Of a stretch of 48,340 bases of DNA, positions 7,580-15,676 are shown piece by piece; the stretch's first letter is position 1, and each line of letters begins with the position of its first letter. The stretch spans positions 1 to 48,340 of the forward strand of contig CALRCM010000004.1 of assembly GCA_943354555.1 (NCBI GenBank), read 5' to 3'. A model generated the notes under the pieces. The model had not been told where the DNA came from, made no database searches, and saw only the letters and a list, made by a program, of their open reading frames with translations. The position numbers and the translations under genes were made by a program. This DNA comes from Candidatus Peribacteria bacterium. Its GTDB lineage: Bacteria > Patescibacteriota > Gracilibacteria > Peribacterales > Peribacteraceae.

Positions 7580-7657
7580 CACAACCGGTCAGGGGAACTT
7601 GTCTCGGTGCTTCTTGTGAGTGCCGCCGCAAATGTGCCGTATTGGGTGGGAATGTAA
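7580..7657 (+). pseudogene. Degenerate copy of the 34-residue membrane peptide gene
   Basis: The reading frame VSVLLVSAAANVPYWVGM (7601-7654, stop TAA at 7655) matches the core of the ORF at 7180-7284, but its 5' part is missing: an in-frame TAG precedes it with no start codon between. The two copies share about three quarters of their bases over 45 nt. Confidence 0.5.
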
Positions 7658-7665
7658 CAATGGAA

Positions 7666-7687
7666 GTGCGGCCAGGAATGGCCGCAC
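7666..7687. repeat. Hairpin repeat, copy 1 (core GCCAGGAATGGC)
   Basis: Arms GTGCGGCCA and TGGCCGCAC enclose the loop GGAA. It pairs with a second, inverted copy at 7710-7731. Confidence 0.75.
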
Positions 7688-7709
7688 TGGTGAATCAGAA
7701 TGTATTGCA

Positions 7710-7731
7710 GCGCAGCCATTCCTGGCTGCGC
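7710..7731. repeat. Hairpin repeat, copy 2 (inverted)
   Basis: Arms GCGCAGCCA and TGGCTGCGC enclose TTCC. Read on the minus strand it is the same element as copy 1, differing at two stem pairs, both with compensating changes. It lies just after the msrB stop and could also end that operon. Confidence 0.75.
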
Positions 7732-7740
7732 GTACGAGGA

Positions 7741-8316
7741 TTATTTTACAAATATTTCCGCGTACTGCCCGTACCCTTCCGCCCCCAGTTGGTCCTTGGG
7801 AATAAACCGCATTGCTGCTGAATTCATGCAGTAGCGCAGCCCCAGCGGCTCGGGGCCGTCATCAAAGACGTGTCCGAGGTGACTATCTCCCAGGCGGCTA
7901 CGAACCTCCGTTCGGGGGAAAATCAGCTGATAATCTGTCTGTTCGACAATGTTTTCCGGCTCCAGTGGACGCGTAAAACTTGGCCAGCCGGTGCCGGATT
8001 CATACTTGTCCTCGGAGCTAAAAAGCGGCTCACCCGAAACAATGTCGACGTAGATTCCCTCATCGTGGTTGTCCCAATATACGTTTTCATAGGGCGGCTC
8101 GGTACCTTCGTGTTGGGTGATGTCGTACTGGAGAGGCGTGAGGCGGGAGCGGAGTTCGGCGTCGGAGGGTTTAACGAAAAAAGATGATGCATGTGAAGAT
8201 CGGATAAGTTCCTCAGAATATGAACTAGATGATGCGAACTGCTCCGTGACAATTGGCATCACTGGCTGGCAGGCAATAAGGAAGAGGCACAAAAATATGA
8301 AAAACGGGTAGTACAT
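7741..8316 (-). CDS. msrB: Peptide-methionine (R)-S-oxide reductase, lipoprotein form
   Basis: It reduces methionine-R-sulfoxide in proteins, here probably outside the membrane. A lipoprotein signal ([12 protein letters not shown], lipobox Cys at about residue 16) precedes the MsrB domain. Domain motifs are [61 protein letters not shown] and [11 protein letters not shown] with the catalytic Cys. The usual pairs of zinc Cys are not seen, as in many exported MsrB. The start lies 3 nt after the stop of the upstream gene (8319), so it is the last gene of the tyrS operon. A secreted MsrB suggests defence of surface proteins against oxidation. Confidence 0.93.
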   Translation of the reverse strand: MYYPFFIFLCLFLIACQPVMPIVTEQFASSSSYSEELIRSSHASSFFVKPSDAELRSRLTPLQYDITQHEGTEPPYENVYWDNHDEGIYVDIVSGEPLFSSEDKYESGTGWPSFTRPLEPENIVEQTDYQLIFPRTEVRSRLGDSHLGHVFDDGPEPLGLRYCMNSAAMRFIPKDQLGAEGYGQYAEIFVK

Positions 8317-8318
8317 AG

Positions 8319-9026
8319 TTATTGCGCATTTCCAGAATAAATAAATTTCCCAATGCGTATTGCAATTTGGATGGCCTTATAAGCTATAGGAAAAGCTAAA
8401 ATGTAAATTAATATAGCAGCCGCATTTCCACCAGTTAGTCTCCTCTCTATAAGTATTTTCCAATGGAGCATGTTCAATTGTTCGTCAGACATTCCACATA
8501 AGCTTTTTTGTTGCACAGGAGTTACAGCTATATCTAGCTGAACTTGACCTGCTATTTTTGTGTCTAAAAAAATCTTTTCCTTGATGTTTTCCTGTACACA
8601 TATTTCTTCTCCCGATCCTAGTATTTCAATAATTGCTCCAGTTCCACTATTAATGCGAAAAACCATTTTTTCGATAAGTTCAGAAGCACCACTTATTTTT
8701 CCGCAATATTCTTGGGATACTATGCTTTGAGGAATAACGTTAAGTAGGGGGCCGATTTTTTTATCAATTGTTAGTCTAAATACCCCATTCTTGTAATCTA
8801 TGGATTTTGGATCCAATTGACCCCGACCTTCATATAAAAATTCACACGAACAATTTTGATCGCATTTTGATCCATAAAAATTAAGATCATAAGCAATAAG
8901 CTTTCGAGATGATTTAAATGACCCACCAATGAAAATCCAAGAGAATATCAACCAAACAACAAGCAATAAAATTACTCTTGAAATGAGATTTCTATTCTTT
9001 CTCCAAAAAAATACGTGGTAATACAT
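8319..9026 (-). CDS. Two-helix membrane protein, unknown
   Basis: I do not recognise this 235-aa protein. One helix lies near the N-terminus ([18 protein letters not shown]), a beta-rich outer domain with six or so Cys ([28 protein letters not shown]) follows, and a second helix lies near the C-terminus ([18 protein letters not shown]). The Cys content suggests disulfides outside the cell. Its ATG overlaps the tyrS stop (TAATG). It is clearly AT-richer than tyrS and msrB, like the insertion inside tyrS, and may be a recent arrival. Confidence 0.7.
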   Translation of the reverse strand: MYYHVFFWRKNRNLISRVILLLVVWLIFSWIFIGGSFKSSRKLIAYDLNFYGSKCDQNCSCEFLYEGRGQLDPKSIDYKNGVFRLTIDKKIGPLLNVIPQSIVSQEYCGKISGASELIEKMVFRINSGTGAIIEILGSGEEICVQENIKEKIFLDTKIAGQVQLDIAVTPVQQKSLCGMSDEQLNMLHWKILIERRLTGGNAAAILIYILAFPIAYKAIQIAIRIGKFIYSGNAQ

Positions 9027-10423
9027 TAAATAATTATACGAAGAAACTTCCTCTTCCCCACTTTATACGTCCCCGAAGCGGACGGTGCATTGTTGTTAGA
9101 AATTACAACATCGCCCAAGTGAATCCCCCCTTGTTCCAAAAGTCTTCGTCCGTCGGATTTGGACGTAATCATCTCTGCACGGAGCAGAACATCAAGAAGT
9201 GACTCCCCTTCTTGGGCTTTCACTTCGGGGATGTCCTCCGGTAACTCCCCTTTTGCAAAGACATTGGAAAACCCCTCTGCAGCTTGCGTTGCAGCTGCAT
9301 CGCCGTGATAGATGCGAACGATCTCCTCAGCAAGCTGCTTTTTAAACTGCATCGGGTTCTCCTCCTGGATCATCTTTTTCTCGATGATGATGATTTCGTC
9401 CATGGGTATATCCGTGCAGCACTCCATGTAGTTCGTGATCAGCTTGTCTTCGATGCTCATGATTTTCCCGTACATGTCTGCGGCACTGTCTTCGAGCCAG
9501 ATGCAGTTGTCGTACGTCTTACTCATTTTGCGGCCGTCCGTCCCCCCAATGAGCTTTGTCGTGAGGACGAACTTGTCGCGCTTACCGAGCTTCTGCTGAA
9601 GCGTACGACCGGCAAGCATGTTGAAGAGCTGGTCACTGCCTCCAAGCTCGCAGTCGACATCGAGCATCACAGAGTCGTAGCCAACCATGACAGGGTAGAA
9701 GAACTCGTGAAGGCCTATGGGTTCGGGGGAACTAATATCGGATGCCTTCAATCTAAAATATTCAATTATAAAATTACAACTATCACACATTTGTCCTCTC
9801 AGATTTTGCGGATCTCTGGTAACGAAAGCCGCCTCATTTGTAAGAATTTGATTTACATAATAACTCCAGTCGCTCAGCCGCGCATTATCTTTTATTGTAA
9901 TTCCAGCCAAAGGATTATGTCTGTAAATAATTTTCTTGTGGCAATTTGGGCATTCGATTTTAACGCTCCTTCGCAATTGAAACATATCGCGCTCTAGCAT
10001 TTGCTGGACTGTGAAGTTATTGGCGAGATTAACAATCTCGTCGAATTTCAGCTTCTCCAACCACTCGTGGTTATAGACAATCTTCACTTTGGCGAAATCC
10101 AATACTTTTGCCGCTTGCTGCTTGTAGGTCTCGAAGTTCTTGATCACCTGCTCTTTGGTAAGGGGTTCACGAAGTGCGTCTCGTCCGGAAGGGTCACCAA
10201 TCATCGCCGTGAAGCTCCCCACAAGAAAAATCACTTCGTGCCCTGCAGCAGCAAATGCCTGAAGCTTGCGCAGTGGCACACTATGACCGAGATGAAGTTT
10301 GCTTCCAGTCGGGTCGATGCCGAGGTAGATGCGTATCTTCTTTCCCGATAGCAATTTTTTTTCCGCAAGATCCCTTGGGACGACTTCTTCGATGCCACGG
10401 GTGAGAAGGTCGGATGCAGTCAT
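9026..10423 (-). CDS. tyrS: Tyrosyl-tRNA synthetase with a zinc-ribbon insertion
   Basis: It charges tRNA-Tyr in the cytoplasm. The class I motifs are HLGH (residues 44-47) and GRKMSKT (297-303); LHEFFYPVMVGYDSVML, GGSDQLFNMLAGR and a C-terminal S4-like domain (LLRAEMITSKSDGRRLLEQGG) complete the TyrRS. Length is 465 aa, longer than usual, because about 80 residues are inserted between MLERDMFQLRR and PIGLHEFFYP. The insert holds CPNC (158-161) and CDSC (213-216), a likely zinc ribbon, and its DNA (about 9722-9967) is much AT-richer than the flanks. ATG 10423 is 7 nt after TAGAAT, so the message is probably leaderless. It leads an operon with the membrane protein and msrB. Confidence 0.95.
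   Translation of the reverse strand: MTASDLLTRGIEEVVPRDLAEKKLLSGKKIRIYLGIDPTGSKLHLGHSVPLRKLQAFAAAGHEVIFLVGSFTAMIGDPSGRDALREPLTKEQVIKNFETYKQQAAKVLDFAKVKIVYNHEWLEKLKFDEIVNLANNFTVQQMLERDMFQLRRSVKIECPNCHKKIIYRHNPLAGITIKDNARLSDWSYYVNQILTNEAAFVTRDPQNLRGQMCDSCNFIIEYFRLKASDISSPEPIGLHEFFYPVMVGYDSVMLDVDCELGGSDQLFNMLAGRTLQQKLGKRDKFVLTTKLIGGTDGRKMSKTYDNCIWLEDSAADMYGKIMSIEDKLITNYMECCTDIPMDEIIIIEKKMIQEENPMQFKKQLAEEIVRIYHGDAAATQAAEGFSNVFAKGELPEDIPEVKAQEGESLLDVLLRAEMITSKSDGRRLLEQGGIHLGDVVISNNNAPSASGTYKVGKRKFLRIII
9722..9967 (-). other. AT-rich zinc-ribbon insertion inside tyrS
   Basis: About 82 codons (residues 153-234) with two CxxC pairs interrupt the TyrRS catalytic domain in frame. The composition change is abrupt on both sides. 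Confidence 0.65.
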
Positions 10424-10489
10424 TGCTGTGATTCTAGCGAATGTTTGTTTGTGAAACCACGTTGTCTTGTCATGCGGATTTCTTGATTG

Positions 10490-10565
10490 GGGTCGGAGGA
10501 GACGAAACTCCTCCGACCCGCCCTCTTTTCACCCGGTTAGAGGGAGGCTGAGCCCGAAAAGAGGG
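10490..10565. repeat. Two adjacent hairpins in the tyrS/rluA divergent region
   Basis: A perfect 12-bp stem (GGGTCGGAGGAG with CTCCTCCGACCC, loop ACGAAA, 10490-10519) is followed at once by a 10-bp stem (CCCTCTTTTC 10521-10530 with GAAAAGAGGG 10556-10565) around a 25-nt loop. Both lie outside the two predicted start-proximal promoters, so they look like intergenic repeat elements. Confidence 0.6.
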
Positions 10566-10650
10566 TGATCCCTACATCTACAGCAAGAAACATGCAGGAG
10601 ATCGCGAAGAGAATACTCGGTAAATCTCCGCATTCCAGTACTATGTCGGC

Positions 10651-11601
10651 ATGTTTACGGTCGAAACCTCCATGCGGCTGGATGCCTTTCTCGCAAAGAA
10701 CGCATCATTTGTCAGTCGCGTGAAGGCGACGGATGCCGTTCGCGCAGGGCTTGTTACGGTGAATGGCCGCATCGCCCGTAAGGGTGCATTGGTATTGGAA
10801 ATCGGTGATATTGTCGTGGTGTCGGACTCGGGTATTCCTCTTACAGAGACCCTCCTTACTCCTGTCGATTTGCATCTCCCCGTTCTTTTTGAAGATGCTG
10901 CTTGCATCGTGATCAATAAGCCTGCGGGCATTTCCGTGCATCCTGCAGCAGGTATTCCCAGAGCCGCACCGACGATTCTCCATGGTGCCGCATTTCTGCT
11001 GCAGGAGCGCGGACTCCCCTTCTCTCAAAGTGCTGTTCTTGCGCATCGACTCGATAAAGATACGACAGGCTGTCTGCTTCTGGCCAAGAATGCCGACGCT
11101 CACGCGCTTCTCCAAAAACAGTTTGCGGACCGAACCATCGATAAGCGGTACCTCGCACTCGTTGCCGGAGTCCCCTCCCCGCCAGCTGCCATGATCGATG
11201 CACCGATTGGGAGACACAGCGGCGATCGCAAGAAAATGGCAGTTCTTCATGCTGTGCAAAACCGCCGGGAGGCACAGACGACGTATCGAACGCTTCACGT
11301 ATCTACAGATCACGATGCGGCCTTACTTGAATGCGAGCTCCACACAGGTCGTACACATCAGCTGCGGGTCCACCTTAAGAGCATCGGGTATCCGATTCTC
11401 GGTGACAGCACGTATTTTTCTCACACCAGTGAAGATGTGTCGAACAAATATGCGATGCATGCTCTGATGCTGCATGCGATGTCATTGCAATTTGCATCTC
11501 CGGCAGACGGCAAGAAGCAGAAGATTCAGTGTCCGCCTCCAGATCTGTTTTGCGCTGCACTGAATGTATTGAACATTACTTTTGCGACACCGATCGTATA
11601 G
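10651..11601 (+). CDS. RluA-family 23S rRNA/tRNA pseudouridine synthase
   Basis: This cytoplasmic RNA-modifying enzyme isomerises uridine to pseudouridine. The 316-aa protein has an N-terminal S4 RNA-binding domain (MRLDAFLAKNASFVSRVKATDAVRAGLVTVNG), then the synthase domain with VINKPAGISVHPA, the catalytic Asp motif AHRLDKDTTGCLLLAKN, KRYLALVAG and HTGRTHQLRVHL. This arrangement is the RluD/RluC/RluA type; the exact target cannot be read from sequence. ATG 10651 follows TACTAT by 6 nt, hence probably leaderless. It overlaps the convergent gene at 11576 by 26 bp. Confidence 0.93.
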   Translation: MFTVETSMRLDAFLAKNASFVSRVKATDAVRAGLVTVNGRIARKGALVLEIGDIVVVSDSGIPLTETLLTPVDLHLPVLFEDAACIVINKPAGISVHPAAGIPRAAPTILHGAAFLLQERGLPFSQSAVLAHRLDKDTTGCLLLAKNADAHALLQKQFADRTIDKRYLALVAGVPSPPAAMIDAPIGRHSGDRKKMAVLHAVQNRREAQTTYRTLHVSTDHDAALLECELHTGRTHQLRVHLKSIGYPILGDSTYFSHTSEDVSNKYAMHALMLHAMSLQFASPADGKKQKIQCPPPDLFCAALNVLNITFATPIV

Positions 11602-11959
11602 TTTCCCTCGCATTCTGAGCAGCGCGAAAGGCAACGGATGCAAGCCACAGTCCAACGGTTTCCTGCGTAGCAATTTCATGGACATGCCCTTTCTCATCGC
11701 CATTCATTTTGGGCATCCCCCGGAAGCGCCGATGAAATCTCTGGTAGAGTCTGCGGATGCCCTGAGGCATATCACGAATGCCATCATCAATATGCACGAG
11801 CATCTCTTCTGGCGTTATAGATACGCCATCCTGCCTAGCGAGAACCAAAGCACACCGGTATGCGGTTTCCCTGATCATACCGAAGAACATTTCCATAGAC
11901 CGCTCTACCGTCATGGGTGAGATTGTTCGAATGCGTTCAGAAGCGGATGTTTTCGACAT
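11576..11959 (-). CDS. Small helical protein, unknown
   Basis: The 127-aa product is predicted to be mostly alpha-helical (MEMFFGMIRETAYRCALVLARQ; EEMLVHIDDGIRDMPQGIRRLYQRFHRRFRG; LWLASVAFRAAQNARETIRS). No family is recognised. The start at 11959 is chosen because a good promoter, TTGACG (11995-11990), 16 nt, TACCCT (11973-11968), ends 8 nt before it; upstream in-frame ATGs would lie beyond the promoter. It is convergent and slightly overlapping with the pseudouridine synthase. Confidence 0.6.
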   Translation of the reverse strand: MSKTSASERIRTISPMTVERSMEMFFGMIRETAYRCALVLARQDGVSITPEEMLVHIDDGIRDMPQGIRRLYQRFHRRFRGMPKMNGDEKGHVHEIATQETVGLWLASVAFRAAQNARETIRSVSQK

Positions 11960-11967
11960 GGCAAGCA

Positions 11968-11995
11968 AGGGTAATCCGATCCGCTGCGTCGTCAA
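11968..11995 (-). promoter_or_regulatory. Promoter of the small helical protein gene
   Basis: TTGACG, 16-nt spacer, TACCCT, then 8 nt to ATG 11959. It fixes that gene's start. Confidence 0.6.
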
Positions 11996-12055
11996 GAACA
12001 TGCGTATACTCTTGGTTGGGTATACTCTGTTGTTGGTTGGTCTTCCCCTACGTTT

Positions 12056-12643
12056 ATGGAACTGCCCCGCAAGCCCGCTACAAGCCCGCATCCGATTCTC
12101 CCCGCAATCACCGAGCGCTGGTCACCTTTGGCATTCAGCGACACCTTTGTCGAGCCGGGTAAAATTCATACATTTCTGGAGGCGGCCCGCTGGGCACCAA
12201 GTTCTTATAACGAGCAACCCTGGCGCTACATTTATGCATGCAAGGGGGATAACGGCCGTACGACTCTTGAGGGGCTGTTGCTTCCTGGTAATAGCTGGGC
12301 CAAGCATGCCGGCGTGCTCGTCATCAGTTTTGCGAAGAGGACGTTTGCGAGAAATGGCCAGGAAAACCGCCATGCGCTCCATGATCTGGGATGCGCTTCG
12401 GGTTACCTTGCTCTGCAGCTTGCCGAACTCGGTCTCATAGGACACCAGATGGCGGGATTCGATACCGAGCGCGCACATACAGCGCTCCATGTACCTGACG
12501 ATTACCTTCCGGGCACCATGATGGCGATCGGATACCCCAGCGATCCGGGTCACCTTCCGGATGAATTGCGCCAACGTCAGGAAGCTGCGAGAACACGCAT
12601 GCCTCGTGAGAACTTTGCGTACCGTGGGAAGTGGAAAGCTTGA
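12056..12643 (+). CDS. Nitroreductase-family FMN oxidoreductase
   Basis: The 195-aa protein belongs to the FMN-dependent nitroreductase family, which uses NAD(P)H to reduce nitroaromatics, quinones or flavins. Motifs: ITERWSPLAF, FLEAARWAPSSYNEQPWRYI with the FMN-binding Arg/Ser/Asn cluster, DLGCASGYLALQLAELGLIGHQMAGF, and MAIGYPSD. The last part is short. Two TATACT hexamers (12005, 12021) lie upstream, and no Shine-Dalgarno sequence is visible; the ATG at 12056 is the first good start. The physiological substrate is unknown. Confidence 0.9.
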   Translation: MELPRKPATSPHPILPAITERWSPLAFSDTFVEPGKIHTFLEAARWAPSSYNEQPWRYIYACKGDNGRTTLEGLLLPGNSWAKHAGVLVISFAKRTFARNGQENRHALHDLGCASGYLALQLAELGLIGHQMAGFDTERAHTALHVPDDYLPGTMMAIGYPSDPGHLPDELRQRQEAARTRMPRENFAYRGKWKA

Positions 12644-12649
12644 TGCCTC

Positions 12650-14362
12650 TTACTCCCGTGTCACGGTGATCGTATAGAGGAGTCGATCGAGAATCTTGCC
12701 GTCCTTGTCGCGGGTGATGATTTCGTAAGGATTCTCACCACGCTTGAGTGTAGAGAGGCTAGTGCTTGCGATGTAGTTGAAGAATGTCTTTCCGGCCTTA
12801 AAGAGCTTGAGTTGGTAGTTGTTCACCCAGACGGAGGTAGTACCGCTAGGAACGGTTCCCTCGATGAGGAGCTCCAGTCCTGTGCCCGAGAGTATTGTGC
12901 GGTGCGCGGTACCGGGGGAAGGAGAAGTTATCTGCAGCATTCCAGGCATAAGAGGATCATTTTTTGGCAGTGACATCGGTAGAGTCTCTCCGGCTGACGA
13001 CACAGAGGATCCTGCAGATCCAGCATGGATCACTCCCTCCTCGCCTTCCCCGAGAATGATAACGAGTACGGCTGGATCACTGCGATACCCCGCGGCGTTT
13101 ACCGCAACCACTCTGTACACGTTTTCTCCCTGAGAGAAGTTTTGCAGCTTTGTTGAGGCGAGGTAGCTCCACTCCTCCTCTCCTTCCGTAAAGAGCTGCA
13201 GCCGGTAGTCATTGACGATGATGCCCGTAGTTCCCTTCGGTGCCGTTCCTCGGATTTCCACTTCCTCACGTCCTGTCTGATATGTGGACCCGTTTCCTGA
13301 TGGTGCCAGAATTTCCGGTGAAGCAGGCGGCGTGCGATCTCTGTGCACTGTGCGAGTGAGCTTGATGAGAATGGTACCGTCCTTTCCCAGTGCCTCGACA
13401 GTTATAGTGATCTCCTGCGCGTCTGGCGGGACGATCTCGATATCGTAGCTGTGTGTTTTTTCATCAAGTACTGCTTTGTAGCCATTCACACGCACCATGT
13501 CTACTCCAGCTCCTACTGCCCCTCGTACGCGCAGCGTCGCCGTCCGCATTGTTGTATCATCTTTTGGCTCTGTAATGGTCAGGAGCGCCTCTGGCTCTGC
13601 GCTGACTGTCTGAGGTTGCGATCCCGGAATACTCTTCAGTCGACTTTCTACTACAAAGTTTCCGGGTGCGGCTGTGATCGGTGACCGATGCTGATAGGGA
13701 TCATTTGTCGCTTCATTTTCCTGCGGCACTGTATAGCTCTGCCCCTCTCCAATGATCACAGAATCAGCAATGCCTTTTATAGAGACCATCACGCCAACAC
13801 CATCAGCGCTGTACACATCGACGTGGTCTTGTGCAAGAAGTACCTCTGCCCCAGATGGAATAGATGCACTGTAGGCAGAGGCGACGACCATACGCATGAT
13901 CGTTCCAGAATAGGATGAATGCTCGGGAGTACGCATCCACAGAGTTCCGCTTTTCAGGGATACGGTAATCTTCGATTTCTTTACACCCTTTGCGCTTTCC
14001 GTGATAACGAGACTGCCTCCCTTTTCTAGACGTATGTCGGATCCATCGAAAAATGACAAGGCCGCCGGCGCCCCCTTATCCGTTATAATGCTGTCTTCCG
14101 GATAGAGTTTCAGATCCGCGTCAGCTATGCGAGGGTCTTCACCGCTGAGAGAGACGCGTACGCTACCCCGATTTTCCATGGAAAGGATGACCGCCTCCCG
14201 TTCAATGGCATTACCTATGTCAAAAACCGACATCAGGGCTCTTAGGGCCCAGATAAGCAGAAAAACCGCACAGGCAACTGCAGCAAGCGAGATGACGGGG
14301 ATCAGCGGACTTTTCGTCTGTGCCAGAGCATAGGGGCCGGTGCGATGTCTTTTGCGAAGCAT
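12650..14362 (-). CDS. FecR-domain surface protein with Ig-like repeats
   Basis: This 570-aa protein is anchored by one N-terminal helix (VISLAAVACAVFLLIWALRAL) and exposed outside. A FecR-like domain follows (YPEDSIITDKGAPAALSFFDGSDIRLEKGGSLVI). Three related beta-sandwich repeats make up the C-terminal half; the last two share the pattern GTxPxGTTxxxVN(D/N)YxLxLFxxGxxxxxYxASTxL. Such repeats suggest adhesion or wall interaction. ATG 14362 is chosen (TACTAT 10 nt upstream); the longer open frame overlaps the ATPase gene before it. It follows the GspE/PilT-like gene by 89 nt and may share its transcript, so it could be pilus-associated. Confidence 0.75.
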   Translation of the reverse strand: MLRKRHRTGPYALAQTKSPLIPVISLAAVACAVFLLIWALRALMSVFDIGNAIEREAVILSMENRGSVRVSLSGEDPRIADADLKLYPEDSIITDKGAPAALSFFDGSDIRLEKGGSLVITESAKGVKKSKITVSLKSGTLWMRTPEHSSYSGTIMRMVVASAYSASIPSGAEVLLAQDHVDVYSADGVGVMVSIKGIADSVIIGEGQSYTVPQENEATNDPYQHRSPITAAPGNFVVESRLKSIPGSQPQTVSAEPEALLTITEPKDDTTMRTATLRVRGAVGAGVDMVRVNGYKAVLDEKTHSYDIEIVPPDAQEITITVEALGKDGTILIKLTRTVHRDRTPPASPEILAPSGNGSTYQTGREEVEIRGTAPKGTTGIIVNDYRLQLFTEGEEEWSYLASTKLQNFSQGENVYRVVAVNAAGYRSDPAVLVIILGEGEEGVIHAGSAGSSVSSAGETLPMSLPKNDPLMPGMLQITSPSPGTAHRTILSGTGLELLIEGTVPSGTTSVWVNNYQLKLFKAGKTFFNYIASTSLSTLKRGENPYEIITRDKDGKILDRLLYTITVTRE

Positions 14363-14451
14363 GGAGTTCACCATAGTAGTGGAAAGTTGATCGCTCTGGA
14401 AAGAGCAAAGACTTGCCAATCTATTGTCTCTATGACGTTGCTTGCTCTGCA

Positions 14452-15555
14452 CTATGAAGTCACCCGCTCCACTTCCGAGCGTGTCGTTCTCCGGTCTGCA
14501 ATGATGATCTCTCCCCACTCCTTTAAACTTTTAAAGCCCTCTTTCTTTGCCTGCGTGACAATACTCTCCGAGGTTTCTCCTGCCAAAATCATATTTTGTA
14601 TTGCGGATGTTCCGATGATGATTTCGGGGAGAGCCATTCGTCCATTGTAGGAATCATTGGATGCAGGGTCGCACGTTGCGCCGTCTGCGCGGCACGCATC
14701 ACTCAACGTGCGTACAAGACGCTGTGCCAGAATTGCGCGGAGTGAAGGGGCGAATGTATAGGGACTCACACCCATGGAGAGGAGTCTGGGGATTGCTTCT
14801 ATAGCGGAGTTGGTATGAAGAGTGGCGAGAACGAGGTGCCCTGTGAGCGATGCATCTACTGCTGTTTGTGCTGTCTCGAGGTCACGGATTTCCCCTAGGA
14901 GAATGATATTTGGGTCGTGACGTAGGATCGACCGTAGTCCGGAGGAGAATGTGTAGTCGTGCTCTGTGTCGACTTGGCTCTGCACGATGCCACTGAGTTC
15001 ATACTCGATCGGGTCTTCGAGCGTGATGATGTTACGCTGCGTTCCCACAACGGAGTTTAGGAGAGCATAGAGTGTCGTGGTTTTACCCGATCCTGTCGGT
15101 CCTGTTACAAGGATCAGACCGTTTGGAAGCTTTACAAGTTCCGATAGTTTTTCGTGGATTTCCTTTGGAAATCCGAGTTCAGCAAGAGAGACGATTCCAC
15201 GCTGGGGATCTAGTAATCGAAGTGTGTAGGTCTCTCCAAATCTTGAGGGAATGCTTGCAACACGCACGTTCACGACGCGCCCCGGTGCCTCGAAGGTATA
15301 CTGTCCATCTTGGGGGACATTCGTGAGATTGAGTTTGAGTTTGCTGAAAAATTTTACGCGACGTACTAAATCCACGTAAATGTCATGTGGTATGTCGGTA
15401 ATTTTCTGCAACATACCATGCAAACGCACTTCGATGCGCACACTCTCTTTTTCAGGACTTGTGTGGATGTCCGATACGCCCGCTTCCGTGGCCCATTGCT
15501 CGAGCGCGTGCAGGAGTTCTGTGCCGTCGAGGGAATTCCAGTTCGGTGTGGGCAT
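14452..15555 (-). CDS. GspE/PilB/PilT-family secretion ATPase
   Basis: The 367-aa ATPase powers assembly or retraction of a type IV pilus or related secretion machine at the inner face of the membrane. Motifs: SDIHTSPEKESVRIEVRLHG, Walker A GPTGSGKTT, Asp box ITLEDPIE, Walker B ILLGEIRDLETAQTAVDAS, His box ATLHTNSA, and QRLVRTLSDACR. The length is like PilT, but the C-terminal part (GRMALPEIIIG) recalls GspE/PilB. ATG 15555 lies exactly 6 nt after a perfect TATAAT, so the message is leaderless. No other pilus biogenesis gene is adjacent apart from the pilin-like gene at 40846. Confidence 0.9.
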   Translation of the reverse strand: MPTPNWNSLDGTELLHALEQWATEAGVSDIHTSPEKESVRIEVRLHGMLQKITDIPHDIYVDLVRRVKFFSKLKLNLTNVPQDGQYTFEAPGRVVNVRVASIPSRFGETYTLRLLDPQRGIVSLAELGFPKEIHEKLSELVKLPNGLILVTGPTGSGKTTTLYALLNSVVGTQRNIITLEDPIEYELSGIVQSQVDTEHDYTFSSGLRSILRHDPNIILLGEIRDLETAQTAVDASLTGHLVLATLHTNSAIEAIPRLLSMGVSPYTFAPSLRAILAQRLVRTLSDACRADGATCDPASNDSYNGRMALPEIIIGTSAIQNMILAGETSESIVTQAKKEGFKSLKEWGEIIIADRRTTRSEVERVTS

Positions 15556-15608
15556 CCGCTTATTATACCACACAATTGTATTGTTGTTGAGTTCTTCTCC
15601 GAGGATAA

Positions 15609-15665
15609 GCGCAGTAGCGCGGTAGGAGCCTAGGAATGCTACTGCGCTACTGCGCTACTGCGCTA
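15609..15665. repeat. Inverted plus tandem GCTACTGC repeat
   Basis: GCTACTGC occurs three times in tandem (15638-15661), and its reverse complement GCAGTAGC lies at 15611-15618, so the region can fold in several registers. It ends in the -10 hexamer TACACT (15664) of the next gene. Confidence 0.7.
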
Positions 15666-15676
15666 CACTGTCCCCC

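Noticed and set aside
9284-9997. 237-codon plus-strand frame opposite tyrS
   Set aside because: Antisense to a clear TyrRS; its sequence shows no family features.
10424-10565. T-box or other tyrS leader RNA
   Set aside because: The tyrS -10 is 7 nt before its ATG, so the hairpins are upstream of the transcript; no T-box motif is visible.
15638-15665. CRISPR-like repeats
   Set aside because: Only three 8-bp tandem units without spacers; it is a simple tandem/inverted repeat.
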